Of a stretch of DNA of 64,000 bases, positions 1-13,941 are shown one piece after another. The notes beneath the pieces are model-generated. The model made no database searches and had not been told where the DNA came from. It saw only the letters and a list, made by a program, of their open reading frames with translations. The stretch covers positions 217,340,746-217,404,745 of the forward strand of contig CM073590.1 in NCBI GenBank assembly GCA_037074705.1, in the 5' to 3' direction. The first letter of the stretch is position 1. Every line of letters begins with the position of its first letter. The stretch comes from Zhengitettix transpicula. Its lineage: Eukaryota; Arthropoda; Insecta; Orthoptera; Tetrigidae. The position numbers and the translations under genes were made by a program.

Positions 1-2183
1 GTAATGTATAAACCCATAGTAGTATTACTAATATAACTTAAATTAGATTTATTTTCCGAAATCCCACAAATGAGAAATTGGGATTTGTAACAAGTATATC
101 CATACAATTAATATTAATATGGAAACATGCTACAATAATAGTTATAAATATATAGATACACGATTAATAGGTGGAACTTAGCATACACAATCTGTAAACC
201 CCCAAAGTAACGTATTTACGGTAAGGGTAAAGCGATGGCAAACCAAAAATGCTTGTGATGAATAATTAAAACCTTACAATGATTCTGATGGTGCACAACT
301 TTGCATAAAATTACAATTAGCATACAATTAAAGTTTATTACAATTATTTCGCGCTTCACTTTTGAAAATTTCTTGGGAAGGTAAATACTATTTACTATTA
401 TTTATACGTGGAATTATATATGAAACCCAATTATATCCATATTACACAATGAAATATGGATATACAGAATCTTTATATATATTGTAAACATGTATATATT
501 TTTTCAACTTTTTCACATTCGTCTTTTTAAAACTGACGTGAAGCATGCTTTGGGAAGAGAGGAGAAAGGTTATCAGAGAAAATTGCTGTGTCGGAGCTTT
601 ACGCGTGGTCATCTGCTGGCGGGACTTCCGCCTGTAAAAAGCTTGGTCGCCTCCGATAGCACCAAAGTGACGCACAAAAGTTCGTGGAACGGTCCTTTCA
701 TGACTTGAATATTTCCCTGGGTAAATGCTGCTTTTAAGCCCACAGCGCTCCAATTTTAGTTTCGCCATCGACCGGCGTGTCGGAGCAAAATGCTGTGGGC
801 ACGTTGTGAGCATTCGGGGACTACGTACAAGAAGGAAGTGCTAGAGCCAAGTGTTAATGGTGGCTATGGTACAACACCAAATTCTGAAAGTGACCTCAAG
901 AAACTGTAAGCGCAGTGTAAAAACGTGTATCTCCGTTCAATTTAAAACGATTCGTTTCTGCAGGTATTAAAAGAAATATTGAGCAGAGTAATAATAGCAT
1001 AGTATTAGTCCAGTGGCCGTTAATAAGGATAATAGACAAGCAGAATAGGAAAAAGCGTAGAAAATTTCGTTCGATTATGGTTTATATATTATATTTCATT
1101 CTATTAAAAATTATCATGTGGTGGAAGTTTTGCAGGTTTATGAGTGTGTCTGATGTTGCCTGGAAGTAGGGTTTACAGATCTCTGAACACGATATAGCGT
1201 CCCTCCACACAAACCTGTTGGAAAATACCGATTAAGATTTATTTCTTGCATGCATTAGTTCTCTACTGGGGAAATAGGACAAGTTATAAAAACTAATATA
1301 AAAATGCTTCAGTGAAAACAATTCTAAATTTCTATATGCTACACATATCTCGTCAATAGATGTTCAATTAGTATTTTCAACGAGGTTTTCATGGCCTTGT
1401 GCTGTGATAAATTGTGATTGGCCGAAATTTCGGAGTAGGGTGTAGATGACCTCCCCGACAAAGTAATGAATGGAATATAAGCAGCGAGGGAGGAAGATTA
1501 TAACTTGAAAATTCGTCGGCGGGTTCTAAACATGTAAAGTGGTCTGCGAGGAGGAAGCGTCAGAGGAGAGCAGTTCCTGTGAACTGGATGAAGACGAATG
1601 AAGATAGCAGTAACTGCATCTTGACGCGCCCAGAATACACGGATAACTTGAGAGGTAAGTCCGATATTAATATATTGTCTTCTTTAGTAAGAGATGCAGA
1701 CGCGGGTCAATATTAAAAGTGGACAACCTATTTAAGGTAGTTGTAATCTAGAGCAGTCTCTCTTGAAAATATTCAGCGCAGGGGGCACTTGATCCTGGAC
1801 CATAGTTTTTCTTAAGTTCTTTTCAACGCCTCTAGAAGTAAGATAAAATAATCCGATATGCAAGATATTGCATGTTAAAATAATATACATGAAACGATTA
1901 AATTTCATATTTTTTTTATATATATCGAATAAAAATTCTCGCTGTTGTACGCTGATGACGTAAACGTTTCCGTCAAGGCTTTCCGATAATCTTACTATTA
2001 ATGCCATAAAAGACAGACAGACATCTATAAATAAAAAAAGATAAACGCTGTTATATATTTGACTTCATCGTTTACGCACTTGTATAATTTTTTTTGTAAT
2101 AGCCACTATCATAACCTCATTACGAAATGAGTTAATTATAACATTAATCCGTGAACGACTTATCTTTTTCTTTCTTTTCTCTG

Positions 2184-2188
<5 letters not shown>
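1..2188. other. AT-rich DNA with no recognised gene
   Basis: A GC-richer patch at about 560-830 holds overlapping ORFs on both strands (490-708 + and 442-813 -), neither resembling a known family. At 1440-1654 a GC-richer stretch ends in a perfect consensus donor, AGAGGTAAGT, preceded by ATGGAATATAAG, which could be a TATA-like box. It has stops in the frames checked, so at most it could be a 5' UTR exon. The rest shows no structure I can name. Confidence 0.3.

Positions 2189-2218
<30 letters not shown>
2189..2218. repeat. (CT)n microsatellite
   Basis: About fifteen uninterrupted CT units, flanked by a further pyrimidine-rich stretch. The minus-strand ORF through it is a run of alternating Arg and Glu and is not a gene. 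Confidence 0.95.
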
Positions 2219-2221
<3 letters not shown>

Positions 2222-2860
2222 GTCTCGAGAAAAAGGAATGAATACAGTTGCAACTCTCCCCGTGCCGGCCATTACTGAGATGACTTGACGACTTCGAAAG
2301 TACGAACTCTGGCCTTCATTGACCTGATAGAAACCAATAGAACAAAGCTCCAGATGTAACTCTTATATATCAAGAAACACATTAGACACTCTTGCACATA
2401 AAATTACATTAAATGCTTTTTCGTGAAAATCGTAGAGAACCTAAAAATAATCATAGTTATATGTTTCAAAATTACAACACTTTCCAGTTTTAAGATGATT
2501 CCAACGAAATTCTTGAATATTGGAGAAAGAAACACTGCGAGTTATTTAATTTAATTCTACTCCGATTTAAACTATTTTTAAAGTACTGTTCATTTATCTT
2601 GTATTAACAGAAACCCGTTACAGTTTCTTTTAATCTCTCGCTAAATAATTTTATCATTACTGTACCTAACGGTGATAATCTCATGTATTAAAAATAGTCA
2701 TCCCAGAAAATTTAACTGTTAACTTGCATAACAGAACCTTTAGCTTGCCATTTATCATAGGTTTAACTTGATAACTTATTACTAAGAAAAATAATTAGAT
2801 ATTTTTACCGGTATAATTTAGATATTATAGTTGGTTTGCTAATAGTTTAATAATTTGATG

Positions 2861-3063
2861 ACCTCCTGTGGTGTAGGGGTCAGTGCGACTGCCTCACATC
2901 AGAGAGGGCTGGGTTTCGAATCCCGGCGAGGGCATGGATATTTTTGTCGCTGACAGAAATTCTCGGCAAATCAGTTCCCCGACTAGAAAGAATGATTTCC
3001 AAAACTGATTCGCAAATAACCAGAGCTGTTGATACAACTGTAAATAAATCAATATAAAAAAAT
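2861..3063 (+). repeat. tRNA-derived SINE, copy 1
   Basis: The head carries a box A-like TGGTGTAGGGG (2869-2879) and a box B-like GGTTTCGAATCC (about 2912-2923, one extra T), the two internal RNA polymerase III promoter elements of a tRNA. A shared body follows, with GGCGAGGGCATGGAT and a CCCCGAC motif, and then the tail TAAATAAATCAAT and an A-run. Copy 2 at 4.9 kb has the same order of blocks, so this is a dispersed family, not a tRNA gene. Divergence between the copies suggests old insertions. Confidence 0.82.
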
Positions 3064-4940
3064 TGATACTTCAAACTTTCCCAAACTGCGAAGTATTGTT
3101 ATTAAATTCATTATTTATTTATTTTCTACACCATATTTTCTCATCTTAAATATTAAAAGCCTTTTCAGCACAAAGTGAACTTTTGTTTCGTAACTCTATA
3201 TATCTCTTCTACGAAAGGTTTCTTGCTTTGCATTTATATATTATCTCCGAGCTGTAAGAGAAGCTGAAACTTAGAATGTCAAATAGCACCGTTAAAGAAC
3301 ATAACTGCTAAGTTAACCCACTCGGCAAACTAGAAACAAGCTACGAAACTTTCCCGTCACAAGCTGTTTCCGCTAGCCGAAAGTTAACTCTTCGTATTTC
3401 TCACTTTGTCTCTTACCATACGACAAAGTGTTAATTATTTGTTTTATTTTATGGTTCAACGAATACGTTTATAAAAATTATAATATTCCTTCAACTTTTC
3501 CTGAAAAAATAGTAAAGCATAGAATAATATACAATGACTAAAGTGAATTTATTTTTTCACTTTTTAGTCTCTACAACCTGAAATTATGGCTTTATTTGCG
3601 TATTTATTTATCCCCAATATTGAATTATACACAAATTTCGGAAACTTTTTACATATAATTATTTTTCCATTCCCCGACCCACTCAAATCCACTCCTATTT
3701 CCTAGTAATTGCAAGTTGATATTAACTATCAAAAACTAATCACATATCTCATCGGGGTTCTATGAGTGTCTTACTGCCACAGTATTGTTTCCTATATTAC
3801 GTGTTCCAAGTTTATTGTCGCCCATATTAAATCAATTGCAAGGAACATTTTTCATCAGAATTTTCTTATTTACTTCTAAATGGCTTTATTTTAAAATAGG
3901 TATTCCCGTATATTCAACTATTTCATAATCCTATATATAATTTGTATTTAATTAATCATTGCACTTATGATATTATTTCCTTTATGATAATAAATAATAA
4001 TTTATACCCTGTTTACCTCCGATGGAGTTATCAATTATTCATGGCCCATTAAATATTTAAAAAGTCTTATGAAAAAGATCTTCATGTTTTAAAATATTTT
4101 ATTGCCAAATATGGTTAAATTTAAATATTTTGGCTGATATTAGAAGTATGGTTCATGAATGACAGACATGGCTGGTTGACTCTCGTAATGGAATCCGTCC
4201 GTAGTCCACCTCGAAATTATGCAGGAAACCACGCAGAGCAGAGCATTGTCCTCTCGAATAGTTAATTAATGTACTTTGAGGTTAAGCACAATCTCGATAT
4301 CTCCCTGCCCAAATCTCTGGCCAACTCGGGCCGAGAGCCAGTTTGCGGACTCAGTCACAGGCACAATAATCACGGCGACCTTCACTAGGTACTGAACGAG
4401 TAACCTAGAAATTGCATTTAATATATATTCATATTTCCAGGCAATACGATATAATAACTACGGTTGCTGAAAAAACTTGTATTTCAAATCAGTCAATATC
4501 AAATACAGTTAAAAATTCTATAATCTCTTAATTGTCTCACTGGCGGCGATTAGATGTAAGCACTCGTAAAAACCTTTTTTTCAGAATAATTTATAAAAAT
4601 TTTCATCATTAATCAATGTTATTGTTTGAAACTTAGATGATCTGCAACGAAAAATTCATGCATGAATGATTACTGATAGTTTTTAATATATATATATATA
4701 TATATAACGTTGATCGGTTTATACTTTCCTTTCATCAAGTAACTGCAATTATCAGATAAAATTTTAATTAAATTAAATAATTGTTAAATCTAATAAAGTA
4801 ATAAAAATATAAATAATAATATAAACTAATAAATAATTAATAAATTATATATATATCATAATTAAATATTTATATAATCTATAAAACGATGCACTTGTTG
4901 CATTCCTACATATTTGAAAAATTCAAATGATTTGGTACAG
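3064..4940. other. AT-rich DNA with no recognised feature
   Basis: No open frame of note and no recognisable repeat apart from a short (TA)n run at 4686-4706. A slightly GC-richer part at 4190-4400 shows no coding signature. Confidence 0.4.
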
Positions 4941-5140
4941 GATCGCCGATTTCCTTTTGTGTAGGGATAAGCGTGACTGTATCGCATCACAGAGGTGCCG
5001 CGTTCGAATCCCGGCTAGGGCATGGATGTCTGTGTGCGAGTCAATTACTCCCCCGACAGGGCAAATGTTAGTACCCATACTGAGTCACTTATGACCTGAG
5101 AAGTCGATGCGACTTTAAATAAATCAATTTTTTAAAAAAA
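4941..5140 (+). repeat. tRNA-derived SINE, copy 2
   Basis: Same family as the 2.9 kb copy: a box A-like TGTGTAGGGATAAGCG, a better preserved box B GTTCGAATCCC (5002-5012), then GGCTAGGGCATGGATGT, CCCCGACAGGG and the tail TTTAAATAAATCAAT with an A-run. Both copies are on the + strand, about 2.1 kb apart. Confidence 0.85.
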
Positions 5141-8100
5141 GTATAGGATTAACTAATATGAAAAAGATACAAAATTCAGAAATAATACCACAGGTAGTAA
5201 TACAAGTATTTAATATGGCAACATAATAAAGAAGATCGTAATTAAGAGCAGAAACGGTAAAGAAGATCGCAACATAATTTGAAGGATCCGTGAAATGTCA
5301 CTACTAGTGACTTATTTTTGGTTTGTGGCATCGTTTAGAGGAGACTTCCTCAGAAGTGCAAAGATAATTTTAACACTACTTACCCTGGTTGGACCCACAA
5401 AATATAGTTTTTCAGAATCACAAAATAAAAAGGTTAGTACAGAGTAGTATATTTTTTATTGTTTCGTGATCATAGGGAAATAATTTATACATTTTGTGGT
5501 TGTATGCATCATCTTCAAAAATTATATTGGACAGGTTATCAAAAATCGTGGTTAATGCGACTTCGTGTGCTAGTCGACGAATGAAATTTTGGGTTTAGTT
5601 ATTTCGCCATTATTTTTTAATATTGCACACCTTGTAGTTACATTCAATGATAAACTTGTTTCACTTTTCCTGTCACTCACAAAACTGGGGTTTAATCTGT
5701 ATGAAAACAAAGATTGTAATAATAATCTGCTTATTCAGTTTTTTTCAGTTTTATTACATACTGCTTAGCATGTAAAATAGTGCAGCAAATTTTTCCCTTA
5801 GATGTGGACCATCGCTTATACTCTACTTTTCCTTTGAACAAGCCTGTTGAACTCCGATTTCTCCCCTACCCTGATCCTCATCGCGCAGTTATAGATTCCA
5901 GAGTCATGCTTCGAGATTCTCTAATCAGTGCCTGCAGAAAGTCGATAATTTATAATCTGCAGATGATTTCAAATTAAGTCTGATCTCGATTTAGAGTTAG
6001 GACGAAGAGTTCTCCCGATTCAGATATTCTGTGATTACACGATTCGTGGAATTAATAATCCCCAAATTCTCGTTTTTTGTGCTTCTTCCGACGCTCGCCG
6101 ACTAATGACGTTCCCGTACCACACAGTAAAATAATTATACAAATAGTTCATTAAATTGTATAATAAACTTTTCAAAAGTGGAGCAAACGTATATATGCGT
6201 ATTTACATCTTTATACATGCATCGTAAATTTTTAAAATTATTTGTTCTTTTTTTTTTAATTAAAGTTTATAACGGTCGCGTCAACATCGTATTTTAATTT
6301 AAGACTATGTTTAATAGGATGAGAATTATAGTATATTTATATCATAGAACATTATTTGCGATAAATTAGTTCGTAAGTACATACGTGGTATCCTCCTGAC
6401 ACCTCTGCACACATGGTTCTCTCTCTCAATAGCATGCAGTATTGACTGGCTGTCGGTGGTTCACCTGTAGTTATTCTCGGTTGTCACGCCGGCATCTATC
6501 GCGTAGGTGAACTTCCAAAGCTCAGGTATTCCTGCTTTTTTTCCCCTGTATCTTCACTTTTCCTAAGCAACATTTACACATCCATGTCCTATGCAATAAT
6601 TGTTAAAACCTCAGCCGTTTCAAACCACGCCTCAAAATTTTACTTCTTCATCTATCGTCCTGTAATCAGAAATTTAATTCGGTTCCAAATATTCCCTCCT
6701 CATCCATCTCCAGCATGTCCGACCAAAATTGCCAGCTATGTTTTATTTTCTTTAAGTGACAGCATATTTTTCACTCAGCGAATACAGCCTTTCTCTCCTA
6801 CAAACGCGATCCAGAAACGTCGGTTCCGACGGACTGGCACCGATCTACTACCTGAAAATTCCGTTCATGTAGCGCTCAGTCACAAAGTAAATTCCAAATG
6901 CTGAAAAAAAAATTATTGTAACTTCCATAAAAATACGCGCGCTGCGGTATTCTGCGCTGTGACTATTCTTCAGAGCAAATAAAGCCGCAGTGAATAAATG
7001 AAGATTTGGGCTTTCATAATATATGGGTCCGAACTAAAACGTATTGTTGTCAGCAGTTCGTAAATGGTAACACTTTCGTGGAATAATGTATAGTCCCAAC
7101 AATGATACATAACTACAGTTATATTGTAAAACCAGCTGAAAAACTGTAAACGGTTAATAACCCTCCTAAGTCTCTAATTATTAAATATGTATAATACAAA
7201 TTTCAAATATAGGAACATAAATGGGTGCGGTAAATCAATCGAATAGCCAACATTTATAATCCTCACATGGAGAGACCCGAATCAGCCTCTTTTGGAAGAT
7301 TATCGTAAATCCACCTTTGATTAAATGATAAACGAAAAATAACGCTTTACGAGTTTCATGTGTGCGTGGGAGCGGCTTTTCCAGACAATTTAGTGAGCAA
7401 CACTTTTCGAATTCATTGCAGCCATGCGTCGGAGCGTGGGCGACTATTGGGAATTCGTTTTATTACCATCCTACGCCACTGCGTAGGGAGGTTGGCAGCT
7501 ACAACTCGAATGTTTGTCGAATTTTGGATAATACATCCATATCAAAAATGAAATAGGAATTACGCTTCCCACGTCTTATATTTTTTTAATAAAGCACAGA
7601 AAAGGGTTGTTATAAACTACTCACTTCATTATAGGCTTGGGAAAGTGTAATGACGTCATATAATTCCATCTATATTTTGGATGTGGCGTCCGTCAACCAT
7701 TTGAACTGCATTTTCTGTAATGCAATGGCTAAAACTGACGATTTTAATTATAAGTAAAGCCCTCCACGAACGATCTGTAATCGAGAAAGTCTCCAAAATA
7801 TAGTAAAGCTTGTCTGTTACTCTCCGGTAGATGCGATCCAGCTATGTCTATAACCTGGTTGGAATTTTATAGTGTCATTTCTATTGCGTAGATAAATACC
7901 ACATTGATAAATATCAATATTTAAATACTGAAAGCATCATTTATTGACAATTAATTTCCATATAGTTCTTAACGACTTCAACGTCGTATTATGTTTCGTT
8001 TCCATAATTTATGTTACTGTAAAATTTCCCTCAAAAATCATTAAACTCTTTATATCCATTTATTTTCAAAGATTACAAACCTGAATGAATTTTAGGACTA

Positions 8101-8427
8101 AAAACTAATTATGACTATTATTTAACGATTCATAACGTTCTCTAAAACTAATATTTTTGGAGGTAACTTAAAACACTAAATTTTCTTTGTTTAAGTTAAA
8201 TCAAGTCAAAAATTCTACTACGCTTTGAAATTTTGTTGGTACAACGACCGAATATAGGAAAATGACTTTATAAGGAATTCTTTAATATTACATCTCAAAA
8301 TTTTGGGCTTCAATGACTTCTAATAATATAATCAATTACATCTTAAACTTGTTAATTTAGATACACATGTCTCTTGGTATAATCATTATCCACCCTTTAC
8401 AATAAAACTATTGCAGAGAAAATGCTT
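5141..8427. other. AT-rich DNA with no recognised gene
   Basis: Several 60-106 codon ORFs occur (5780-5977, 6584-6904, and 7360-7556 in two frames). None has a recognisable domain, and overlapping open frames at 7.4 kb argue for chance. The stretch at 6400-6900 is locally GC-richer and unexplained. Confidence 0.4.
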
Positions 8428-8560
8428 GATTCAATATTATATAAATATATATATATATACATATATATATGATTATATAATACTGAATCATATATATATA
8501 TATGATTCAATATTATATAAATATATATATATACATATATATATGATTATATAATACTGA

Positions 8561-8594
<34 letters not shown>
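8428..8594. repeat. Tandemly duplicated AT palindrome followed by (AT)n
   Basis: Two units, 8428-8489 and 8504-8563, each begin GATTCAATATTATATAAATA and end TATATAATACTGAATC. Each unit is itself a near-palindrome around a central ACATATATATAT. They are followed by (AT)n to about 8594. This looks like a cruciform-forming AT satellite that has duplicated once. Confidence 0.9.
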
Positions 8595-8595
<1 letters not shown>

Positions 8596-11500
8596 GTTCT
8601 GTGTGTGATACACAAAATAAATTTTTCGTTCAATTAAGTTCATAATGTGTTTCCTATTGTTATAAACGCGATATACTTCTTCAAAAGATTTTTTAAGAAC
8701 AACTAAAACTCTTTTGTAACGTTTTCTATTTTGTTTATGAGTGATTTAATCGGATGAATACCTTCTTAGTATATGCCAGAGTTTGAGTGGCGTATGACTA
8801 AGGGTTCTGTCCTCAAATAATGACTTCCTTTGTTAAATCACCAAATGCGTGGGTTTACATTTCCTTTGTGTCATTATAACCAGCTTTAATAACACTGGTA
8901 AGATCAAAGAACTTGTTACGGTTTCCAGAAATTCTAGTATACGGAACCTGGGATATCATATAGGAAATCAGAATAAGCCGCGAAATTAAATGTACTGGAA
9001 AATGGAAGTACTTCCAAAATTGTAATGAATTATTCACTTAATTAACAGCCCGTTTTGTATTATGTATCAACTGTATGCAAATCATCATACTGTTTGTAAT
9101 TTTGCATAATTTGAGCAACTTTAAGTTCTAACCATTCCATACTCACCCGTTACGTAGAAAAATCAGCGGTTCTTTTCTATCTCATTACCATAAATCCCAC
9201 TTAAATGATAAATGACAGAAGTTCCGTTTCTATAATGTGTTGTTTATATTAATATTGCATATTACGTTTGCTAAAAACATCACTGTTCTTCTAATATTAT
9301 TAATTAAATAATTTTTACAGAAAAAATTAAAGTTCAATAGTATTTTATCGTTGATCTTGTTATATTTCAGAATTGTATCACATGGAATAAAGGCTATAAT
9401 TAGCTTTTAAGTATTGAAATATTACAGATAAAAAGTGTTTAAATTACAATTTTATTAAAGTATTTATATTGAGTTTTACATCGTAAGAAGCTGAATAAAA
9501 ATGTTTTTAAGTTCGTATTTTATAAATGCACTTACAGTGAAACTTATAAGATGTAGTTTTGAGATTCATAATCATGGTTATAAAAACTAAATATATGAAT
9601 TGATGCGACAGATATACAGAGAAAAACTGTGTCAATTTATGCACAAATGAATTTGATATCGATTAATTCCGTCACTTCGTATGTCGATGTATCAGACTAA
9701 TTCAGAATATTCATGGAAATTGTCGAAGTGATGTATGGCAACGTATGTTAAATTAAAACATACTCAAGAACAGTGTCTCTGTGTGTAATAATGTTTAAAA
9801 TCACTTACTAGAATTTTATTTTGATTTGTAATACTTAAAAATGCCTAAGTTACATCGATCGGTATTTTCCCTGAGTAAATGTAATGTAAAACATTACATT
9901 CCTTAATAATATAAATAATTGTATAAAATATTAATTTGAATAATTTTAATATAGCAAAACTGCCATATACAAGAAACGATAAATTTTGCCTCATGACGAG
10001 GCGATAAGTCTCAAAGGATTATGAGAGAGCGAGGTGATTATTAGAAACAGACCTGTAACATAAAATATAATATCACAATAATAATTAATTTAATCTTAAA
10101 CCAATTATAGATTGTTGATAAATTTATGTTCATGATAGAAATTATGAATTCTAAAACTAATTATACCCTGTTGCATTCTATAAGGACTTCACTTAAAAGC
10201 GTAGAAATTCATATTTTTCCAGTAAAAGTATATATTTATCCTTATCACTTACAAATACTAAACACAAAAAAGTAACTAAAACTACGGCGTTTTTATTAAT
10301 TATTAAGTACCATCACTTATAAATATTCACAAATTTAAGTACAAAAATCATGCAATTAAACGACATCACATTTAATTACACAAGTTCTTCCATCCCAAAT
10401 TAGCGAATGCATATTTATGTTCCTGTGGCTGGACTTCAATTTAAAATATGTTGTGATTCACATTTATACACATTTTTATTTTACTTTGTGTAAATATTAT
10501 TGTTTTTATACCGTTCCTAATAAATTTAAATTTCCCTCGAGATTTTGTTTGTTTTAAGTTATATGAAACATATATTTAATTCTATTTCTCGACTCTTCCA
10601 AACTTAATTTCAGATCTAAGTGAATTATATTGTTCTGTATTTTCCATTTGTTCATCTCATCTCCTGGTCCATTCGTAACGTTGGCAAATTAATCATTACA
10701 GGGCGAGCAGCGACGGCTTAGTGCTCGTTGGTGAGCTTTGTTTGAAAGGTGATCCTTCCTTTGAGGAAGTAATATATTTTGAGGGAATTTGGGCGCCGGT
10801 GACGCGTCGTGTGTACCGACGCCCCCTGGCGCCCGGTCAATAAACGAGGCTGGTGGCTCACCGCCGCCTTAATGAAAGGCTAGGCTACGGTCACACAACC
10901 TGCTAATTGTGGGGCCACAACCAATCATGTATCAGCGACGACAAAATAGTATTTCCCGTAGCTTTGTACAGTGGTATTATAACAAAACTGCTATATGCCA
11001 GAATCAATCACTTTTGCCTCGTATCCAGGCGATAGATTGTCACAGATTACAAGTGTCTGAAGGGTTGCCTAACAGTCAGGTGCTGATAGGGCTCAACACC
11101 GTTATGATAAAATATATCATCACAATAATAATTTATTTAATATTATTCCAATTTCAGGTTTTCACGAAAATTACATTCGTGAAAAAAATTATAAATTGAA
11201 AAAATGATTTCGACTTGTCGCAATCACTCATTATACATTTTGTAATATGATGATATTTCGGAAGATTCACAGAGCAGGAACTCAACAAAAATTAAATAAT
11301 AAATGTTCGAAGATTTTAGCTTTTATTATAACTCTATTTTATCTTAAGGCAAATAAAATATTTCAACAGAGATGGCCCCCAACTCTATATAAACCTAAAA
11401 TATTTCCTCTTTTTTTAAATCTTATGATTTTTCATAAACTTATATGTATTTGTTATAATTATATTGCTAACAAGAAATAAGAAGGTCTTCCAATGCCGTT

Positions 11501-13938
11501 TGGTAGAATTTTATGTTACTAAATTAAGCGATATTTATTGATTTTGTAAACACCAATTGAGGACAATAAAATAAGCAATAAATTGATTTATTCGATCCGT
11601 ATATTTACATTGTTTATTTTATAAAAAGAGAGTGTGTTTTGTTTTATATTAGTGTAAATACATTTCGAAGTGAACTGAGTTCAAGTGAAAATACTGAAAA
11701 CGGCTTGATGGTAATTACGTAACTCGCAATTGAATCTATATTTATTTTTATTCATTATATGAATACATAAAACATTTATTACTTGATTCGGAGATTAATG
11801 ACTTATGTGATACAATTTTTTTAAATGCACACAAAAGAAAATATAAGAGATCCACGTTGAGACTGTAAGGAGCAACTATCAAAGTCAGAAATTTGGACTG
11901 CTACTAAATCCCTTTAAGTTATTTCATTATTGAACAAATAATCATTACACGGTATAATTTTTCCTGTTTATTGTCGTATGTGGACTCCAGGAAATGTTCA
12001 TATTACATTCATCAGTAGTAACAAATACCTGAGGGCAGACAAAGCTTAAAATTTTCCGCAGTAGCTTATTTTTACTCTTTTAAAATGCTGGGCTGAATTA
12101 TATAGGAGACCTTCACAAGTGACGAATCTAGCCGCCTGCAAGTTTCATCACCTTTCCACAGAACTAATTAACTAAAAGCACTGACAGATCAATAAATAAT
12201 AAGCAAACGCTTCCTCACTGGCTCTGTCCCCAGACCCACCTACAACAATGAACGAGAATCTCGCAGGATATTAAAGTCTAATTTACTTTATGCAGATAGT
12301 TTTTGTCACATAATTCTAAAAAAGGTCAAATCATAAATTATGAGAATTTTAATACAAACATTGTCTAATTACGTAGTCCAAATTTAGATTATTTGAATTA
12401 TTTCGTGGATAATATGATATACATACGACTGGCTCGAAAATGTATTTTCGAAAATCACAAATTTCGTGTATATACACAACTATTTATTATTTTATATTGC
12501 AAGTAAATAGTTATTGTCCAAATATTGTAACTTGCAGAATAAGTTACTAATTAATGACTAGTACATTTACTGTAAGCTTACGAATTTAAAACTAATATTT
12601 TAATATATTTAAAAAATATATGTAACATAATGTATACTATTACACACATTAAACAATTTAAATGCCATATTTCGTGTGAGTTTGGCAAAGTAAAAGCTAT
12701 TTAATAAGATTAATATTCTCTACATGAAGTAAAAAAATATAGATTGTGGGGGAAAGCAATTCCTTCATAATACCTTCATCCCCCACAACACTCGTTACTA
12801 AAACGTCTTACAGACGAATATGTAAATCAGTAAACAAAAATTATGCCACCACGTGAATTATCCTCATAATTACTCTAAAAAAATTCTAGTAGTGACTTTG
12901 AATGAGGATGAATAACCGAACTGACTCATATTTAACAATTATAAATTTCACATAAATTAATTGCTTGTAACAATATAGTAGATTTTATAACCAGAAAATA
13001 TTCTGCTTAAAATTATATAATAGAAACTAATGGGGCCATTAATTACCAAATTGATTAAATTCAGAAGTGACATATGTTTACTTTATAAATTTCAACGTAT
13101 GTTATATATTGCAGTTTATTTTAACAAATAAAAATAATTAATTTTGATACACAACTAAAACCGTCATGACCAACATTTGATTTCTTATACTTGGTAAATT
13201 GTATTACGATAGTCTTTCGATGTATTCCCTAAGGTTAGGAGTATATTCGTGATAAAGTCTCTCACTTTAATAGTACTATTTATTATAATCCAACTGTGAT
13301 TGTATGTTTGATGAAGTCTGTGATTGAATACAAAAAGTCTGTTAGAAGTTAATTTATACTATTCATTCATGCATGTCACACTAGTTTGTGAAACATAAAC
13401 GTCCCGGTATTATGCGATTATGCAGAAACCGCAAATGTTAACCACAAAGAAGAATTCAACGAATGCGTCCTGTATTTAACATATTGGTGGCAAACGGTGT
13501 GTTACAAATTATGTTCCGAAATAATCACGAATACAAAGCCTCATTCATTCATACGGGAAATTGAGCTCCTGATCGTATTATCCGGATGAATAGCTGCCGC
13601 GAGTTGTGGTCCGGTCATTTCTAACCATTTTTGCAATTTTGAGGAAATGATAGGATCTATTGAAATTTGTGCTCGTGGTTCATGTAGCGTTGTATACCTT
13701 TGCATTATTTTCTTGTTTACGTTAATTAATATTATGTTAGAATACTTACCGTTTACGTAAAATATACAAAAATAAATTTATTTCTATCTTTCGCAATATT
13801 TTAGTAGGAATTTAAGTAGGAATCAAATCCATATTCACAGTCTCAAGTAATATTTATTCTTTCAATTAGAAAGCTTTAGACAACTGTGTCATATTCATTA
13901 TTCGATTTTTAATTACATACGAAACATTATTTGTACTA
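8595..13938. other. AT-rich DNA with a diverged repeat pair and a GC-rich island
   Basis: Segments at about 9955-10110 and 10975-11150 share order and wording (AACAAAACTGCYATAT, TTTTGCCTC, AGGCGATA, ATATCATCACAATAATAATT) and look like diverged copies of one repeat. Just before the second copy, 10700-10910 is an isolated GC-rich stretch with no open frame I can assign. The 96- and 77-codon ORFs at 10.9-11.5 kb show no domain. The rest up to 13.9 kb is featureless. Confidence 0.45.
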
Positions 13939-13941
13939 TTA

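Noticed and set aside
442..813. Overlapping ORFs on both strands as candidate genes
   Set aside because: No domain recognised, and open frames on both strands of a GC-richer patch are expected from reduced stop frequency.
2065..2253. Minus-strand ORF with an Arg-Glu repeat
   Set aside because: Translation of the (CT)n microsatellite.
2861..2935. tRNA gene
   Set aside because: Box A and box B are present but the cloverleaf arms do not close and a related copy exists at 4.9 kb; a SINE explains it better.
4686..4706. (TA)n and other short AT runs as origins or promoters
   Set aside because: Simple repeats in AT-rich DNA, with no adjoining functional signal.
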